Assembly (NCBI GenBank): GCA_005884765.1
Contig: VAZV01000149.1
Location: forward strand, 1 to 36,846
Direction: 5' to 3'
Source of the DNA: Alphaproteobacteria bacterium
GTDB taxonomy: Bacteria; Pseudomonadota; Alphaproteobacteria; Rhizobiales; Xanthobacteraceae
Length of the DNA: 36,846 nt
The translations under genes and the position numbers were made by a program. The first letter of the stretch is position 1. Each line of letters opens with the position of its first letter. The notes under the pieces are model-generated. The model saw only the letters and a list, made by a program, of their open reading frames with translations. It was not told the DNA's origin and did no database searches. Below are positions 25,095 to 33,508 of this stretch, piece after piece.

Positions 25095-25407
25095 TTCGAT
25101 GGCCGTAGTTTGCCCTGACCCGTGACGCGCACGGCAAAACGATGTGCCGTTGGCCTATACAAAATCTGGCGCAGCGAAGGCTTCGCGCAACTGGAAAAGT
25201 GTTGAAGCGATCCGGCGGCGCTCAAGCGTAAATGGCTACTCCGGAATCAGATTACAAGCCTGCTCGATCATGGCCCGATAAATGAGTTGCAACCAGCCTC
25301 GTTATTCGGCGAAGCGTCACTATACCTTCCATATCACCGCGCGCTTCCCCGGCTGTCATCCGTGACCGAGAGCGTTGCGCTCACGCCGCGACAAAAAGGC
25401 GGCCGAT
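25095..25407. repeat. Duplicated leader segment, copy 1 (upstream of membrane peptide 1)
   Basis: TTCGATGG at 25095 and CGTGACGCGCACG at 25121-25133 match 32418-32425 and 32444-32456 exactly. The intervening and following bases (CCTGAC, GTGCCGTTG) also agree. Near the peptide start both copies carry ATCACCG, GGCTG, GTGAC-GAGAG and a GGCGG ribosome-binding site. In copy 2 the left end is the start of the mannose isomerase gene; here the equivalent start codon is ACG, so this end is a dead remnant. No other gene is seen in 25020-25407. Confidence 0.6.
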
Positions 25408-25515
25408 ATGTCCAATCTCCACAAATTCAGTGTTCGCGAGTGGCTGGTACAGCCGGCATTGCTGCCGATCTTTTTTGTGCTGCTGATCGCTGCCGCGATG
25501 CTCATTCAATGGTAG
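25408..25515 (+). CDS. 35-residue single-helix membrane peptide 1
   Basis: ATG at 25408 with AAAGGCGG upstream, stop TAG at 25513. The product is MSNLHKFSVREWLVQPALLP followed by IFFVLLIAAAMLIQW: a short basic head, one predicted transmembrane helix (about residues 17-33) and a terminal Trp. A second ORF at 32779-32886 has exactly the same length and 16 of 35 residues identical, including F7, E11, W12, V14, P16, P20, F22, F23, AAA at 28-30 and W35. Conservation of length, start context and sequence between the two copies argues that this is a real gene. No known family is recognised; it probably sits in the inner membrane. Confidence 0.65.
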   Translation: MSNLHKFSVREWLVQPALLPIFFVLLIAAAMLIQW

Positions 25516-25589
25516 TCCACCTCGGCGGCCCGGCACTATCGGCTCAGGCGAACAGCTCGGTCGCTCCGACAAAACGAACCCGGCCATCG

Positions 25590-25737
25590 TTGGCCAGGGA
25601 GCTGGACGCCAGGGCCGTGGCCGCCTTGGATGAAGCTCGCGGGATGCCGTCGGGGAGATCAGCGCACGGGGGCGATGAACAGGGCAATGGTCCTGCGAAA
25701 TGCCGCTGAAATGCACGAGCTTCTTCAGCAAGAGCGG
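25590..25737 (+). pseudogene. Remnant of a small Bradyrhizobium-type hypothetical protein
   Basis: AVAALDEARGMPSG in one frame (about 25614-25655) and RTGAMNRAMVLRNAAEMHEL then LQQERRAGA in the next resemble the end of a small protein with the pattern EARxMPPGxxRxEAxxKAxxLRNAAD. One base is missing between the two parts. The start is not recognisable. The remainder of 25516-25919 holds nothing else that I can support. Confidence 0.35.
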
Positions 25738-25919
25738 CGCGCTGGCGCAATGAAGGCCGTTCAGCGCTACTTCCTTCCCGATTCACCGTTCACGCATCGT
25801 GATTGGCTTCGGGTATTCAGGAAAAGAGCGCCCTGACATGGATCATATGGGCGCCGAGATGCTTGTCCCAAATCGACCGCCTGCCCGAGTCGATAGCCGT
25901 TCCCGTGGACACCCATCCG

Positions 25920-26303
25920 ATGGTACTCGATCCTTCATGCATTCCAGCCGTCGTTCTCATCGTCGAGGACGAGATGATGCTCCGCATGCGCGCGATCGAC
26001 ATGGTGGAAGACGCCGGCTACACGCCAATTGAAGCCCTGGATGCCGACGAAGCGGTCGCAATCCTGGAATCCAGATCCGACATCGCGCTGATGTGCACCG
26101 ACATCCAGATGCCGGGCAGCATGGACGGCGTGGGACTTGCGCATGCCGTGCACGCGCGTTGGCCGTCGATCAAGATCATCGTGGTGTCGGGGCAATTGAA
26201 CCCGCCGAGCATCGATCTTCCTCCCTGCAGCAGGTTTTTCGGCAAGCCACTCGAAGCTGGGCAAATAATTGCCCAGATGCGGAACATGATCGGCCAAGCC
26301 TGA
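25920..26303 (+). CDS. Single-domain response regulator
   Basis: 127 residues from the ATG at 25920 (MVLDPSCIPAVVLIVEDEMM). This is a CheY-like receiver with the acidic pair E16/D17, phospho-acceptor D61 (CTDIQMPGSMDG) and the conserved Lys in FFGKPLE near the C-terminus; there is no output domain. The start is chosen at the domain edge; the ribosome-binding site is weak. It lies 83 bases before the histidine kinase gene on the same strand, so it is likely its partner, acting by protein-protein contact. Confidence 0.87.
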   Translation: MVLDPSCIPAVVLIVEDEMMLRMRAIDMVEDAGYTPIEALDADEAVAILESRSDIALMCTDIQMPGSMDGVGLAHAVHARWPSIKIIVVSGQLNPPSIDLPPCSRFFGKPLEAGQIIAQMRNMIGQA

Positions 26304-26386
26304 CGCCGGCAGTTTTCACGTCGAGTTTGCCACCAAAATCGCCTGATTGCGTCAGAGCCGTCGAAGATCGGTGCGGCAGCCAAGTC

Positions 26387-27184
26387 ATGGTGATACAATT
26401 AGGGATGTCTGAAGGCGATCTCAGTACAGACCACAGCCTCGCGAGTGGCGCAGCACCACACCGGGACTTTCTGGAGGCAGAGAATGTCAGCCTGCGGCTT
26501 CTCCTCGCGCAGGCCGAGATCAATACTCGCAGTCTACTTGCCAAGGCCGGCATCGACGCCAAGGAGCGCGAGGCGTCCGACAAGCTGCAGAAGCTGATCC
26601 TTGAAGAGCTGCACCACCGTATCAAGAATACGCTCGCGACCGTCGGCGCCATCGTCTCGCAGAGCCTGCGCAACTTGCAGGGGGCTGAACACGCGCAGCA
26701 CGCCATCGAGGGCCGGCTTCTGGCGCTCGGCCGGGCGCACGATCTCCTTCTGCAGGCAAGATGGACCAGCGCGGATCTTGGCACGGTCGTCCGCGGCGCC
26801 ATCGAAGCCTTCGACAATGCCGACGAGCCGAGATTCTCGATCTCGGGACCCGATATCCGGATAACGTCGGGTGCCGTCATCGCCGTCGCGATGACGCTTA
26901 ACGAGCTTTGCACGAACACCACGAAGTTTGGTGCCCTGTCGGTCCCGGAGGGACGCGTCGACATCGCCTGGGGGCTGAATCCACAGACACAGCGCTTGCA
27001 CCTTGCATGGACCGAGGAAAACGGTCCGGCAGTTCACCCTCCGGAAAAGTGCAGCTTCGGGACGCGACTGATCGAGACGCTGGGCAAGCAGCTCAAGGGC
27101 GACGTGCGGTTAACCTATGATTCGTCCGGTTTCGTGTACACGTTCGATGTGCCGATCGCTTCTCTGACTTCGCCGGCGGCGTAA
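26387..27184 (+). CDS. HWE-family sensor histidine kinase, soluble
   Basis: 265 residues from the ATG at 26387; an ATG at 26405 is equally possible. A helical N-terminus (residues 28-75, probable coiled coil: LLLAQAEINTRSLLAKAGID) leads to EELHHRIKNTLATVGAIVSQ with the phospho-acceptor His77. The N box AMTLNELCTNTTKFGAL and the motif WTEENGP define the HWE class common in rhizobia. It has no transmembrane segment and no PAS or GAF sensor domain, so input probably comes from a partner. It lies downstream of the response regulator and ends before a GC-rich hairpin. Confidence 0.87.
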   Translation: MVIQLGMSEGDLSTDHSLASGAAPHRDFLEAENVSLRLLLAQAEINTRSLLAKAGIDAKEREASDKLQKLILEELHHRIKNTLATVGAIVSQSLRNLQGAEHAQHAIEGRLLALGRAHDLLLQARWTSADLGTVVRGAIEAFDNADEPRFSISGPDIRITSGAVIAVAMTLNELCTNTTKFGALSVPEGRVDIAWGLNPQTQRLHLAWTEENGPAVHPPEKCSFGTRLIETLGKQLKGDVRLTYDSSGFVYTFDVPIASLTSPAA

Positions 27185-27239
27185 GTCCGTATTCAGATCG
27201 ATTGACTGCGCCAAGGGATATTGCGGGTCTAGCTAAACA

Positions 27240-27272
27240 ACGGCCCCAGCACGGGGGAAGCACTGGGGCCGT
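27240..27272 (+). terminator. GC-rich hairpin after the histidine kinase gene
   Basis: ACGGCCCCAG (27240-27249) pairs perfectly with CTGGGGCCGT (27263-27272). It is followed only by CATTCATT, not a proper U tract. It lies 56 bases after the stop and probably ends the two-component transcript. Confidence 0.5.
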
Positions 27273-27435
27273 CATTCATTGGATACCGAGGGGGACGGCA
27301 TCACCTCCTACCAAGTTGGTCCCGTGACACTGGTTCCAGCCACTATTCGAGAGCAACGGGCGCGAGCGTGAACCTTGGCACGCTCTGTGCCCACAGATAG
27401 CTACCAGAGGATTGCGGTGTCCGGATCTGACACAA

Positions 27436-27465
27436 CGCCGCCAGGCCTTGTTCGACCTGGCGGCG
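27436..27465. terminator. Second GC-rich hairpin between convergent genes
   Basis: CGCCGCCAGG pairs perfectly with CCTGGCGGCG across a 10-base loop. No T run lies on either side. It may be a terminator or an RNA-stabilising stem. The rest of 27185-27582 shows no gene; an 86-codon minus-strand frame there has no ribosome-binding site or recognisable features. Confidence 0.35.
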
Positions 27466-27582
27466 CATGCGTTCTGGAGCATCCTAATTCCGGACTCTTG
27501 AGCCACCACAGCCATCGGTAGCGGTGCCTCGAGCACGCGCGGCCGCCCAAGTCACCAGCTTTTTCGGCGCGCGCGATCAACC

Positions 27583-27825
27583 TCAGTCGAATGCGGATGG
27601 AAGCTCGCCCTCGCGAAAGATGACGGCCGGCTCGTCGTCATAGTCACCCATCTCGGGATCGCCGGTGGATGAGAAGGCGATGACGCCGAGCTTGCTCAAC
27701 GCCAGTCGCTCTGCCGTCCGAAGCGCGCCGGTTGCCGTTTTGCAGGCTATCGGAGTATCGGCTTTCAGGCTTCCTCCCCGCCCGGCGACGAAGGCCTGGA
27801 CGAAGTAGCTTGTTTCGCGAGCCAT
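27583..27825 (-). CDS. Small conserved hypothetical protein
   Basis: 80 residues, MARETSYFVQAFVAGRGGSL then CKTATGALRTAERLALSKLG and a very acidic tail (DPEMGDYDDEP). A strong AAGGAG lies seven bases before the ATG. The pattern of an N-terminal strand with a central helix rich in Ala, Arg and Leu is one I have seen in small Bradyrhizobium proteins; function unknown. Likely monocistronic, transcribed toward the histidine kinase. Confidence 0.75.
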   Translation of the reverse strand: MARETSYFVQAFVAGRGGSLKADTPIACKTATGALRTAERLALSKLGVIAFSSTGDPEMGDYDDEPAVIFREGELPSAFD

Positions 27826-27882
27826 AAGTTTCTCCTTGAGGCTCTGTCTTGCGCGTGCAGGTTACGCCGGGCGATTTCTGAT

Positions 27883-29177
27883 TCAGGACATCGCGCGCAT
27901 CAGCGCTGAAATCTTGATGGTCGCGAAGTTGGAGAACGTGTCCGATACGGCGTATGGCAAGATGATCTGATCATTGTGCCGCATCGCGCCGCAGGTGTAG
28001 CCACGTTGGGAACGTATCCTTCGCGCTCGGACGCTTCGGGCCGCAACAACGGTTCGCTCGAACGCGCCAGCACCCTGGAGGGGTCGCGCTTGTCGAGCAG
28101 CACCGCACCGATAGAATATTTTCGGACCGGGCCGACGCCATGCGTCAGCAACAGCCAGCCCTCTTCCAGTTCGATCGGCGATCCGCAATTGCCGATCTGG
28201 ACGAACTCCCAAGGAAATTGCGGCTTCAGGATCGCCTGCCCCCCTTCCCATCTATACAGGTCGTCCGAATAGACCAGATAAAGATTCTCGTTGTCCTGTC
28301 GCGCGATCATGGCGTACTTGCCGTCGATCCAGCGCGGGAACAGCGCCATGCCCTTGTTGCGCGCCGTGGCGCCGTGCAGCGGCGACATTCGAAACGAGAG
28401 GAAGTCGCTGGTCTCGATCAATTCCGACCGGATCGCAGAGCCTTTGTAGGCCGTATAGGTCGCGTAATAGGTCGTCCGCCCCCCATCGCTGAATTCGACA
28501 AAACGGGCGCCTTCTATGCCGTTCGACTGCGATTCCGTAACCGGGAAGATGACGCGTTCGCTGATGTCTTGCTCCGGCTTGAAGATGACCTCGACTTCGT
28601 CGCCGATTGGTCCGGGGACCCGATATCCGACCCGGGGGCTCGAAGCGAGCCGGGCGGTCGGATCGACGGCAATACTGCCATCGGCTGCGACGGTTCCGGC
28701 GCGAAACGTCAGCGACGACACATGCCCTTCGCCGACGGCTCGGAGGCTGAGAATGAAGCGCAGGCTGCCTGCCGGGGTTCCCGACTGGTCGGGGTGCGGT
28801 ACGATGCTGGGGTTGAACAGCGCCGATGCTTCGAACGAATATTCGTGCAAGAAATAGGCGCCGACGAGCTGGCGCTGGATTTCGGAAAACGTACCGTGCG
28901 CCGCCAGCGCCTGCTCCATTTCGTCGGCGCGGAGTTCGAACGTCTCCAGCAGGTTGCGATGCCGGCCCGCGAAATTTTCCAGCACGTCCGCCAGTTGGGC
29001 GGCCGCAGCCTTGGTGTCGAGAGCGAGCACGCGCTCAACGATATGGTTGGCGCGCGTCTTGTCGGTCGGATTGAGATCGCGCGGTTCAGTCGCTGGCTTG
29101 AACGGGCGCACGATCACGCGCGCGGGGTCGGGACGCAGATAGAGCGCCCGTCGATTTAGAAACGTGGCTTGTAACAA
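27883..29177 (-). pseudogene. GH130-type glycosidase/phosphorylase with a 3' frameshift
   Basis: The protein begins near the TTG at 29177 (GAGG upstream): LQATFLNRRALYLRPDPARV. An N-terminal helical part (to about residue 110) is followed by the beta-propeller with ASALFNPSIVPHPDQ, EGARFVEFSDGGRTTYYATY and FPRWIDGKYAMIARQDNENL, as in GH130 mannoside phosphorylases. After REGYVPNV, near 28001, one base is missing; the correct C-terminus (YTCGAMRHNDQIILPYAVSD, then TFSNFATIKISALM) continues in the next frame to 27883. Read literally the protein ends at 27900 with a foreign tail. Corrected length is about 431 residues. The frame is open up to 29285, overlapping the glycosyltransferase gene. It may be a true mutation or a sequencing error. 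Confidence 0.72.
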
Positions 29178-31494
29178 GGGATCCTCGGTTTGCCGGAGTG
29201 TGCATCGGATCAAGTCCCGATGGCCGAAGCGCCACGGGATGTGTCGGATGGAGGTTGACGCGCGCAAGCTGACGAATCTCGGCAAGTCCTAGCAGGTAGG
29301 ACACCACCGACTCGCCTCCGCAATTTTCGTTGGCACGATCGGGATGCAATCCGTCACGACAACTGCCGGTCTCGGGATCGACCAGCGCGACCGACAGATC
29401 GTTGTTGCCGAGGAACCAGGAGAAGACCTTCTTTGCGATCGTCTTCCATTCGGCATCGTGGTCGGCGCGCCAAGCCGCCAGGCACGCCGCAATCGTTGCG
29501 GCGGCTTCCACCGGCTGCTGATCGAAGGCGCGAGGAACCGTGCGAAGTTTGCCGAAACTCTCGGTGCCGACGGGGCGGAAATGTCCCGTCGATGCTGTTT
29601 GCTGGGTCATCAACCAACGCAGTGTTCTCACACCGGCATCGAGATAGGTGGGCGTTCGCGTTGCAAGGCCCGTCACGATCAAGGCCTGCGGCAAGCGTGC
29701 GTTGTCATACGCGAGGACCCCCTCGAACCACTGCCAGTCCGATGTTTCGACCAACGCCAGGCCGGACATTAGCCTGTCGGCAAGAGAATGCCTGAGCTCG
29801 CGGGCATACCGATCATCGGGAGCCACGGCACAATAGGCGTTCAGGCCGAGAAGCGTGAAGGCAGATGCGCGAGGCGAACAAAAGCTCGCCGCGGGCGGCA
29901 GTGCTTCGGCGAACAAGGCGGTGGCCCATCGACGCCGCGACGGGCTGGCATCCTTGCGCGCGCACTCGCCCAGCGCCCACAAAGTTCGTCCATGGCTGTC
30001 TTCCGAGCCCTCGGCTTCGAGCCACGTGCGGTTAAAGCCTATGAAATTGCGAAACCGTCTTGTGTCGGGATTCCACGCATGCTGCACAAAGGAGGCAAAG
30101 CGGGCCGTCAGAATTTCCGAGAGGGGGTGTTCGCCGGCTTCATTGAGCGCGCAGGCCAACAGCAATGCGCGTGCATTGTCATCGACGCAATAGCCGTGCG
30201 CGCGGTCGGGCACCGAATGCACGGCGTGCTGGAACAAGCCGGTGTCGTCGCACATCGACAGGAAATGGTCCAAGTGCATGTCTGGCGCCGCGGGGCCGTG
30301 TGGCACGATCTCGTCAGGCGCGGCGCGCGCAATCACCCTCAGCCGGTGGCGCTGCCGCGCATTCTCGAAGGTGGTCAAGTAGCGCTTGGCGCTGCGCTCC
30401 CATGTCATGGAACGGCTTGCCAAATAGGCCTGCTCGCGCATCGCCTGCCGGCGAGGTTCGTCGGTGAGCAATTTCGCAATTTCGTTGCCGATTGCTGCCG
30501 CGTCGCCGAACGGAACGAGGACGCCGTGCCCATCGGAGCGCAATTCGCGTGCGTGCCAATAGGGCGTTGAGACCACCGGCTTTGCGAGGCCGAAGCTGTA
30601 GGCCAGCGTACCCGAGGTCATCTGCGCTTCGTTGAGATAGGGCGTGACGTAGACGTCGCACATTGAAATGAATTCGAGCAGCGTGGCCTGATCGACGAAC
30701 TGGTCGAGGAACACGACGTGATCCTCGACGCCGAGTTCGCGCACGCGCGTCATCAGGCTTTCGCGATAGGCCTCGCCCTTGTCCCGAACCAGATTGGGAT
30801 GCGTCGCACCGAGTACGACGTAGACCGCGTCCGGGCGCCGTTCCAGGATCGAGGGCATGGCGTCGATCATCACCTCGATGCCCTTGCTGGGAGACAGCAG
30901 CCCAAACGTCAGAATGACCGAACGGCCGCTGAAACCGAGTTTGGCCTTTGCCGCGTCCGGCCCGATAAACGGAAAGTCGGGAATGCCATGGGCGATGACC
31001 TCGATCTTGTCGTCCGGCACCCGATAGACGCCCCGCAGCAGTTCACGGCCCTTGTTGGCCATCACGACGATCTTCGAGGACGCCTCGACGATGCGATCCA
31101 TCACGGCGCGCTGGATCGGAGTGGGCTTTTCCAGCACCGTGTGCAGTGTCGTGACGACCGGCATGGTAAGGCGCGACAGCAGCTCGAGGATGTGGGCGCC
31201 GGCTTCGCCGCCGAAAATCCCGAATTCGTGCTGCAGGCAGACGATGTCGAACCGGCCGGCGTTCAGAAACGCCGCCGCCCGAACATACTCTTCGATTGCG
31301 TTGTCCTTGATCTGCAGGACGACTGAACCAGGATAGTCATAGGTTTGATCGTGGTCGGTCATCGCCACGATGCCGGCCTGCAGGCTTGGCCTTGAATTCG
31401 AAATCGCGCGGTGCAGATCAGTGGCAAAAGTTGCTATACCGCAGCGGCGAGGCAACGAATTGCCGATCACCGCGATCCTGCAGAGCGGCGTCAA
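29086..31494 (-). CDS. GT4 glycosyltransferase fused to an alpha/alpha-barrel domain
   Basis: 802 residues. Residues 1-390 form a GT-B fold of family GT4: GNSLPRRCGIATFATDLHRA, LQHEFGIFGGEAGAHILELL, TFGLLSPSKGIEVMIDAMP, and the C-terminal donor-binding part with TSGTLAYSFGLAKPVVSTPY. Residues 410-770 look like an (alpha/alpha) barrel glycosidase-like domain (GYCVDDNARALLLACALNEA, WFEGVLAYDNARLPQALI). The context of mannose-6-phosphate isomerase and a GH130 protein suggests mannosyl transfer. The start overlaps the isomerase stop (ATGA, 31491-31494). The last 30-odd residues overlap the GH130 frame, are unlike a domain end, and may reflect a nearby lost stop. Confidence 0.87.
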   Translation of the reverse strand: MTPLCRIAVIGNSLPRRCGIATFATDLHRAISNSRPSLQAGIVAMTDHDQTYDYPGSVVLQIKDNAIEEYVRAAAFLNAGRFDIVCLQHEFGIFGGEAGAHILELLSRLTMPVVTTLHTVLEKPTPIQRAVMDRIVEASSKIVVMANKGRELLRGVYRVPDDKIEVIAHGIPDFPFIGPDAAKAKLGFSGRSVILTFGLLSPSKGIEVMIDAMPSILERRPDAVYVVLGATHPNLVRDKGEAYRESLMTRVRELGVEDHVVFLDQFVDQATLLEFISMCDVYVTPYLNEAQMTSGTLAYSFGLAKPVVSTPYWHARELRSDGHGVLVPFGDAAAIGNEIAKLLTDEPRRQAMREQAYLASRSMTWERSAKRYLTTFENARQRHRLRVIARAAPDEIVPHGPAAPDMHLDHFLSMCDDTGLFQHAVHSVPDRAHGYCVDDNARALLLACALNEAGEHPLSEILTARFASFVQHAWNPDTRRFRNFIGFNRTWLEAEGSEDSHGRTLWALGECARKDASPSRRRWATALFAEALPPAASFCSPRASAFTLLGLNAYCAVAPDDRYARELRHSLADRLMSGLALVETSDWQWFEGVLAYDNARLPQALIVTGLATRTPTYLDAGVRTLRWLMTQQTASTGHFRPVGTESFGKLRTVPRAFDQQPVEAAATIAACLAAWRADHDAEWKTIAKKVFSWFLGNNDLSVALVDPETGSCRDGLHPDRANENCGGESVVSYLLGLAEIRQLARVNLHPTHPVALRPSGLDPMHTPANRGSLVTSHVSKSTGALSASRPRARDRAPVQASD

Positions 31495-32429
31495 GTCCCC
31501 ACCTCGGCCAGGCCGGTTAGTTTCGGAACATTGGGAGCGGCTGGATGAACAAGGTTGGTCGGTTGCTCGCAGAGCCGCTGCAACAGTGAATCGACCGGAG
31601 CGGCAGCCGGATACGCGATGAGCGCGGTCAGACCGCTACTGCCAACTTCGATGCTGGTACGGCCGCCGCCGGCGAAAATTGCCTGCCCAGTCGATACCGT
31701 GGCCAATCCGATCGCGGCGTGGCCGTCGAGAACTAGAATCCAGGTCTCCGGTTCTGCGACCAGCGCCCAACTTGAAGCTGCGGCCAGCTCAATTCGCTCG
31801 AGTACGAAATGCCGGCTCGCGACCAGAACCGTTCGTTCGTCGGTCAAGCGGGTCGGATTGCCGGGAGATCGAGGTGGCCAAGCGTGGGCAACGGCCACGC
31901 CGTTGTCGACCTGCAATTCACGCGCTCTGCCGTAGTCGAACAGGCGGAACGTCGTGTCGCTGCGCTGCTGGATTTCGGCTAACACGATGCCGGCGCCCAA
32001 AGCATGGATCGTACCGGCCGGGATGAAGATGACATCGCCTTTCGCAACTGGACGCCATTGAACCAGTTCGATGATCGAGCCGTTCGTTATCGACGCGCGC
32101 AATTCCTGCGGCGTAACCCGGCGCTTCAAACCAATGCCGACCTGCGCGCCCGGTTTCGCCGAGATGATGTACCAAGCCTCGCTCTTGCCGTTCGGCATTC
32201 CCATCGCGCGCGCGAAGGTATCGTCCGGATGGACCTGGATCGACAATGGCGCACTGGTGAACAGCAGCTTCAGCAGCAAGGCCGGCACCGGAGCATTTTC
32301 TCCATCAGCCCGCTCGAACCACAGCTCTCCCACGGCGTCACCTGTACCGTCGATGCTGCTCCATGGTTGGAGGTCGCTGACGCCCCAGGGCTTGTGCATG
32401 GCCCGTACGGAAGCGTGTTCGATGGGCAT
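31491..32429 (-). CDS. manA: Mannose-6-phosphate isomerase, class I
   Basis: 312 residues; ATG at 32429 with AGGA upstream. A cupin-type zinc enzyme interconverting mannose-6-phosphate and fructose-6-phosphate. The zinc ligands are visible: Q65 and H67 in LSIQVHPDD, E84 in KSEAWYII and H142 in PAGTIHALGAG. PWGVSDLQPW near the N-terminus is also typical. It is the first gene of the operon manA-GT4-GH130 (ATGA overlap with the transferase gene), supplying mannose phosphate for GDP-mannose. Its leader is part of a duplicated segment shared with the divergent membrane peptide 2. Confidence 0.9.
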   Translation of the reverse strand: MPIEHASVRAMHKPWGVSDLQPWSSIDGTGDAVGELWFERADGENAPVPALLLKLLFTSAPLSIQVHPDDTFARAMGMPNGKSEAWYIISAKPGAQVGIGLKRRVTPQELRASITNGSIIELVQWRPVAKGDVIFIPAGTIHALGAGIVLAEIQQRSDTTFRLFDYGRARELQVDNGVAVAHAWPPRSPGNPTRLTDERTVLVASRHFVLERIELAAASSWALVAEPETWILVLDGHAAIGLATVSTGQAIFAGGGRTSIEVGSSGLTALIAYPAAAPVDSLLQRLCEQPTNLVHPAAPNVPKLTGLAEVGT

Positions 32430-32778
32430 AGGTTGTCCTGACGCGTGACGCGCACGCCGGAGCGACGTGCCGTTGCTCGATCTCGTCGATTACGATTTGC
32501 GTGGCTAAGGTTGTGCGGCTCAGGCGTCGCGTTCCCCGGACACGCGTTCTTGCAAGAAGCCGGTGACGCTATCGCTCATATGGATACTCGGGCACCCGAT
32601 AGCAAGCTTTGCGCGGTGCGCGCGGTCAATATAGTGGAACGGCGCTTACAGCCATTGCCTTGGTGATTTCTCTCGACATCGTGCAAGAAAGGGCGTCTGC
32701 TTCAGTTATCACCGTTCACCCTTGGCTGCTATCGGTGACTGAGAGACCAGTACTGCCGCCACGAAGAGGGCGGTCAGT
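32430..32778. repeat. Duplicated leader segment, copy 2 (between manA and membrane peptide 2)
   Basis: The similarity to copy 1 starts at 32418 inside the first codons of manA and includes CGTGACGCGCACG at 32444-32456 and GTGCCGTTG. The right end keeps TTATCACCG, TTGGCTG, GTGACTGAGAG and GGGCGGTCAGTATGTCC. The middle (about 32480-32690) is not obviously alike. The 349 bases contain no other gene and must hold the promoters for manA (minus) and the peptide (plus). Confidence 0.6.
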
Positions 32779-32886
32779 ATGTCCATCATCCAAACATTCA
32801 AGCTGCATGAGTGGATCGTCCCTCCAATAATGGTGCCGGTTTTCTTCGCTTTGGTGAGTGCCGCCGCGGTCATTATCCGGTGGTGA
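32779..32886 (+). CDS. 35-residue single-helix membrane peptide 2
   Basis: ATG at 32779 with GAGGGCGG upstream, stop TGA at 32884. The product is MSIIQTFKLHEWIVPPIMVP followed by VFFALVSAAAVIIRW. It is a paralogue of peptide 1: the same length, 16 of 35 identical positions and a shared terminal Trp. The end of the gene forms the left arm of an inverted repeat, CATTATCCG (32871-32879) with CGGATAATG (32898-32906), a possible weak terminator or RNA 3' stem. Probably inner membrane; function unknown. Confidence 0.65.
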   Translation: MSIIQTFKLHEWIVPPIMVPVFFALVSAAAVIIRW

Positions 32887-33011
32887 TGCCGCGGCGGCGG
32901 ATAATGCCCGGCGCGACGCGCCGTTGAGGCCCCGCTGCCGCGTCGTGGTGGGCGAAGGCCGCGTTCCGCGAGTTGCGGCGTGAACGCACGCCAAACAAGA
33001 GGAGGAGATCC

Positions 33012-33383
33012 ATGTCGCTTACACAATTTCACGTCGATGACGGACCGCATGCCATGGACGGGTTACGGCTTTTTGCCCGAGATGGAACTGAACCGGTCGA
33101 AGCGTTCATAGGCCGCAAGGTGATGGACGTTTGGGCCGAGTCGATCGAGCACCTTCGAGGAAGACAAAGCCTGTTCCGCAATCAATACAACGCGCTTGGC
33201 AAGCTAAACCTTGCGGCGCTCGAGCGGATCGTGAGCGCGAAATACCAGCGCGGCGCCGCGGCCAACCGCCAGCATCCCTTTGTCGAGATTCTGTTCTCGG
33301 ACATCACGGAAAGCCGCGAGGTTTTGAACTTGAGCGAACTCGTCCGTGAGCCCTTGCCGCCGGCATTTCAGCAGCTGTCTTGA
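33012..33383 (+). CDS. Hypothetical protein, 123 residues
   Basis: ATG at 33012 with a very strong GAGGAGGAG just upstream. The product begins MSLTQFHVDDGPHAMDGLRL and has FIGRKVMDVWAESIEHLRGR, NALGKLNLAALERIVSAKYQ and a C-terminus EILFSDITESREVLNLSELV. It looks like a soluble mixed alpha/beta protein with no signal peptide. I do not recognise the family. It lies 125 bases before the next small gene on the same strand and may be cotranscribed. Confidence 0.75.
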   Translation: MSLTQFHVDDGPHAMDGLRLFARDGTEPVEAFIGRKVMDVWAESIEHLRGRQSLFRNQYNALGKLNLAALERIVSAKYQRGAAANRQHPFVEILFSDITESREVLNLSELVREPLPPAFQQLS

Positions 33384-33508
33384 GCCCGATCAGCTGAACG
33401 ACGGCCAAGCGGCATCCCGGGCACGGCAGCTCCTTGCGGAGCAAGCCAAACGAGCGAGGCCCAGAAGGGCTCAAGCAGGATCATGATCGCGGCATCACAA
33501 AAGGAACA

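Noticed and set aside
27276..27536. 86-codon minus-strand frame between the histidine kinase and the small acidic protein gene
   Set aside because: No ribosome-binding site, Cys/Ser/Arg-rich random-like composition, and it runs through two hairpins.
28140..29159. 339-codon + strand frame opposite the GH130 gene
   Set aside because: The minus-strand frame carries GH130 motifs; the + frame has none.
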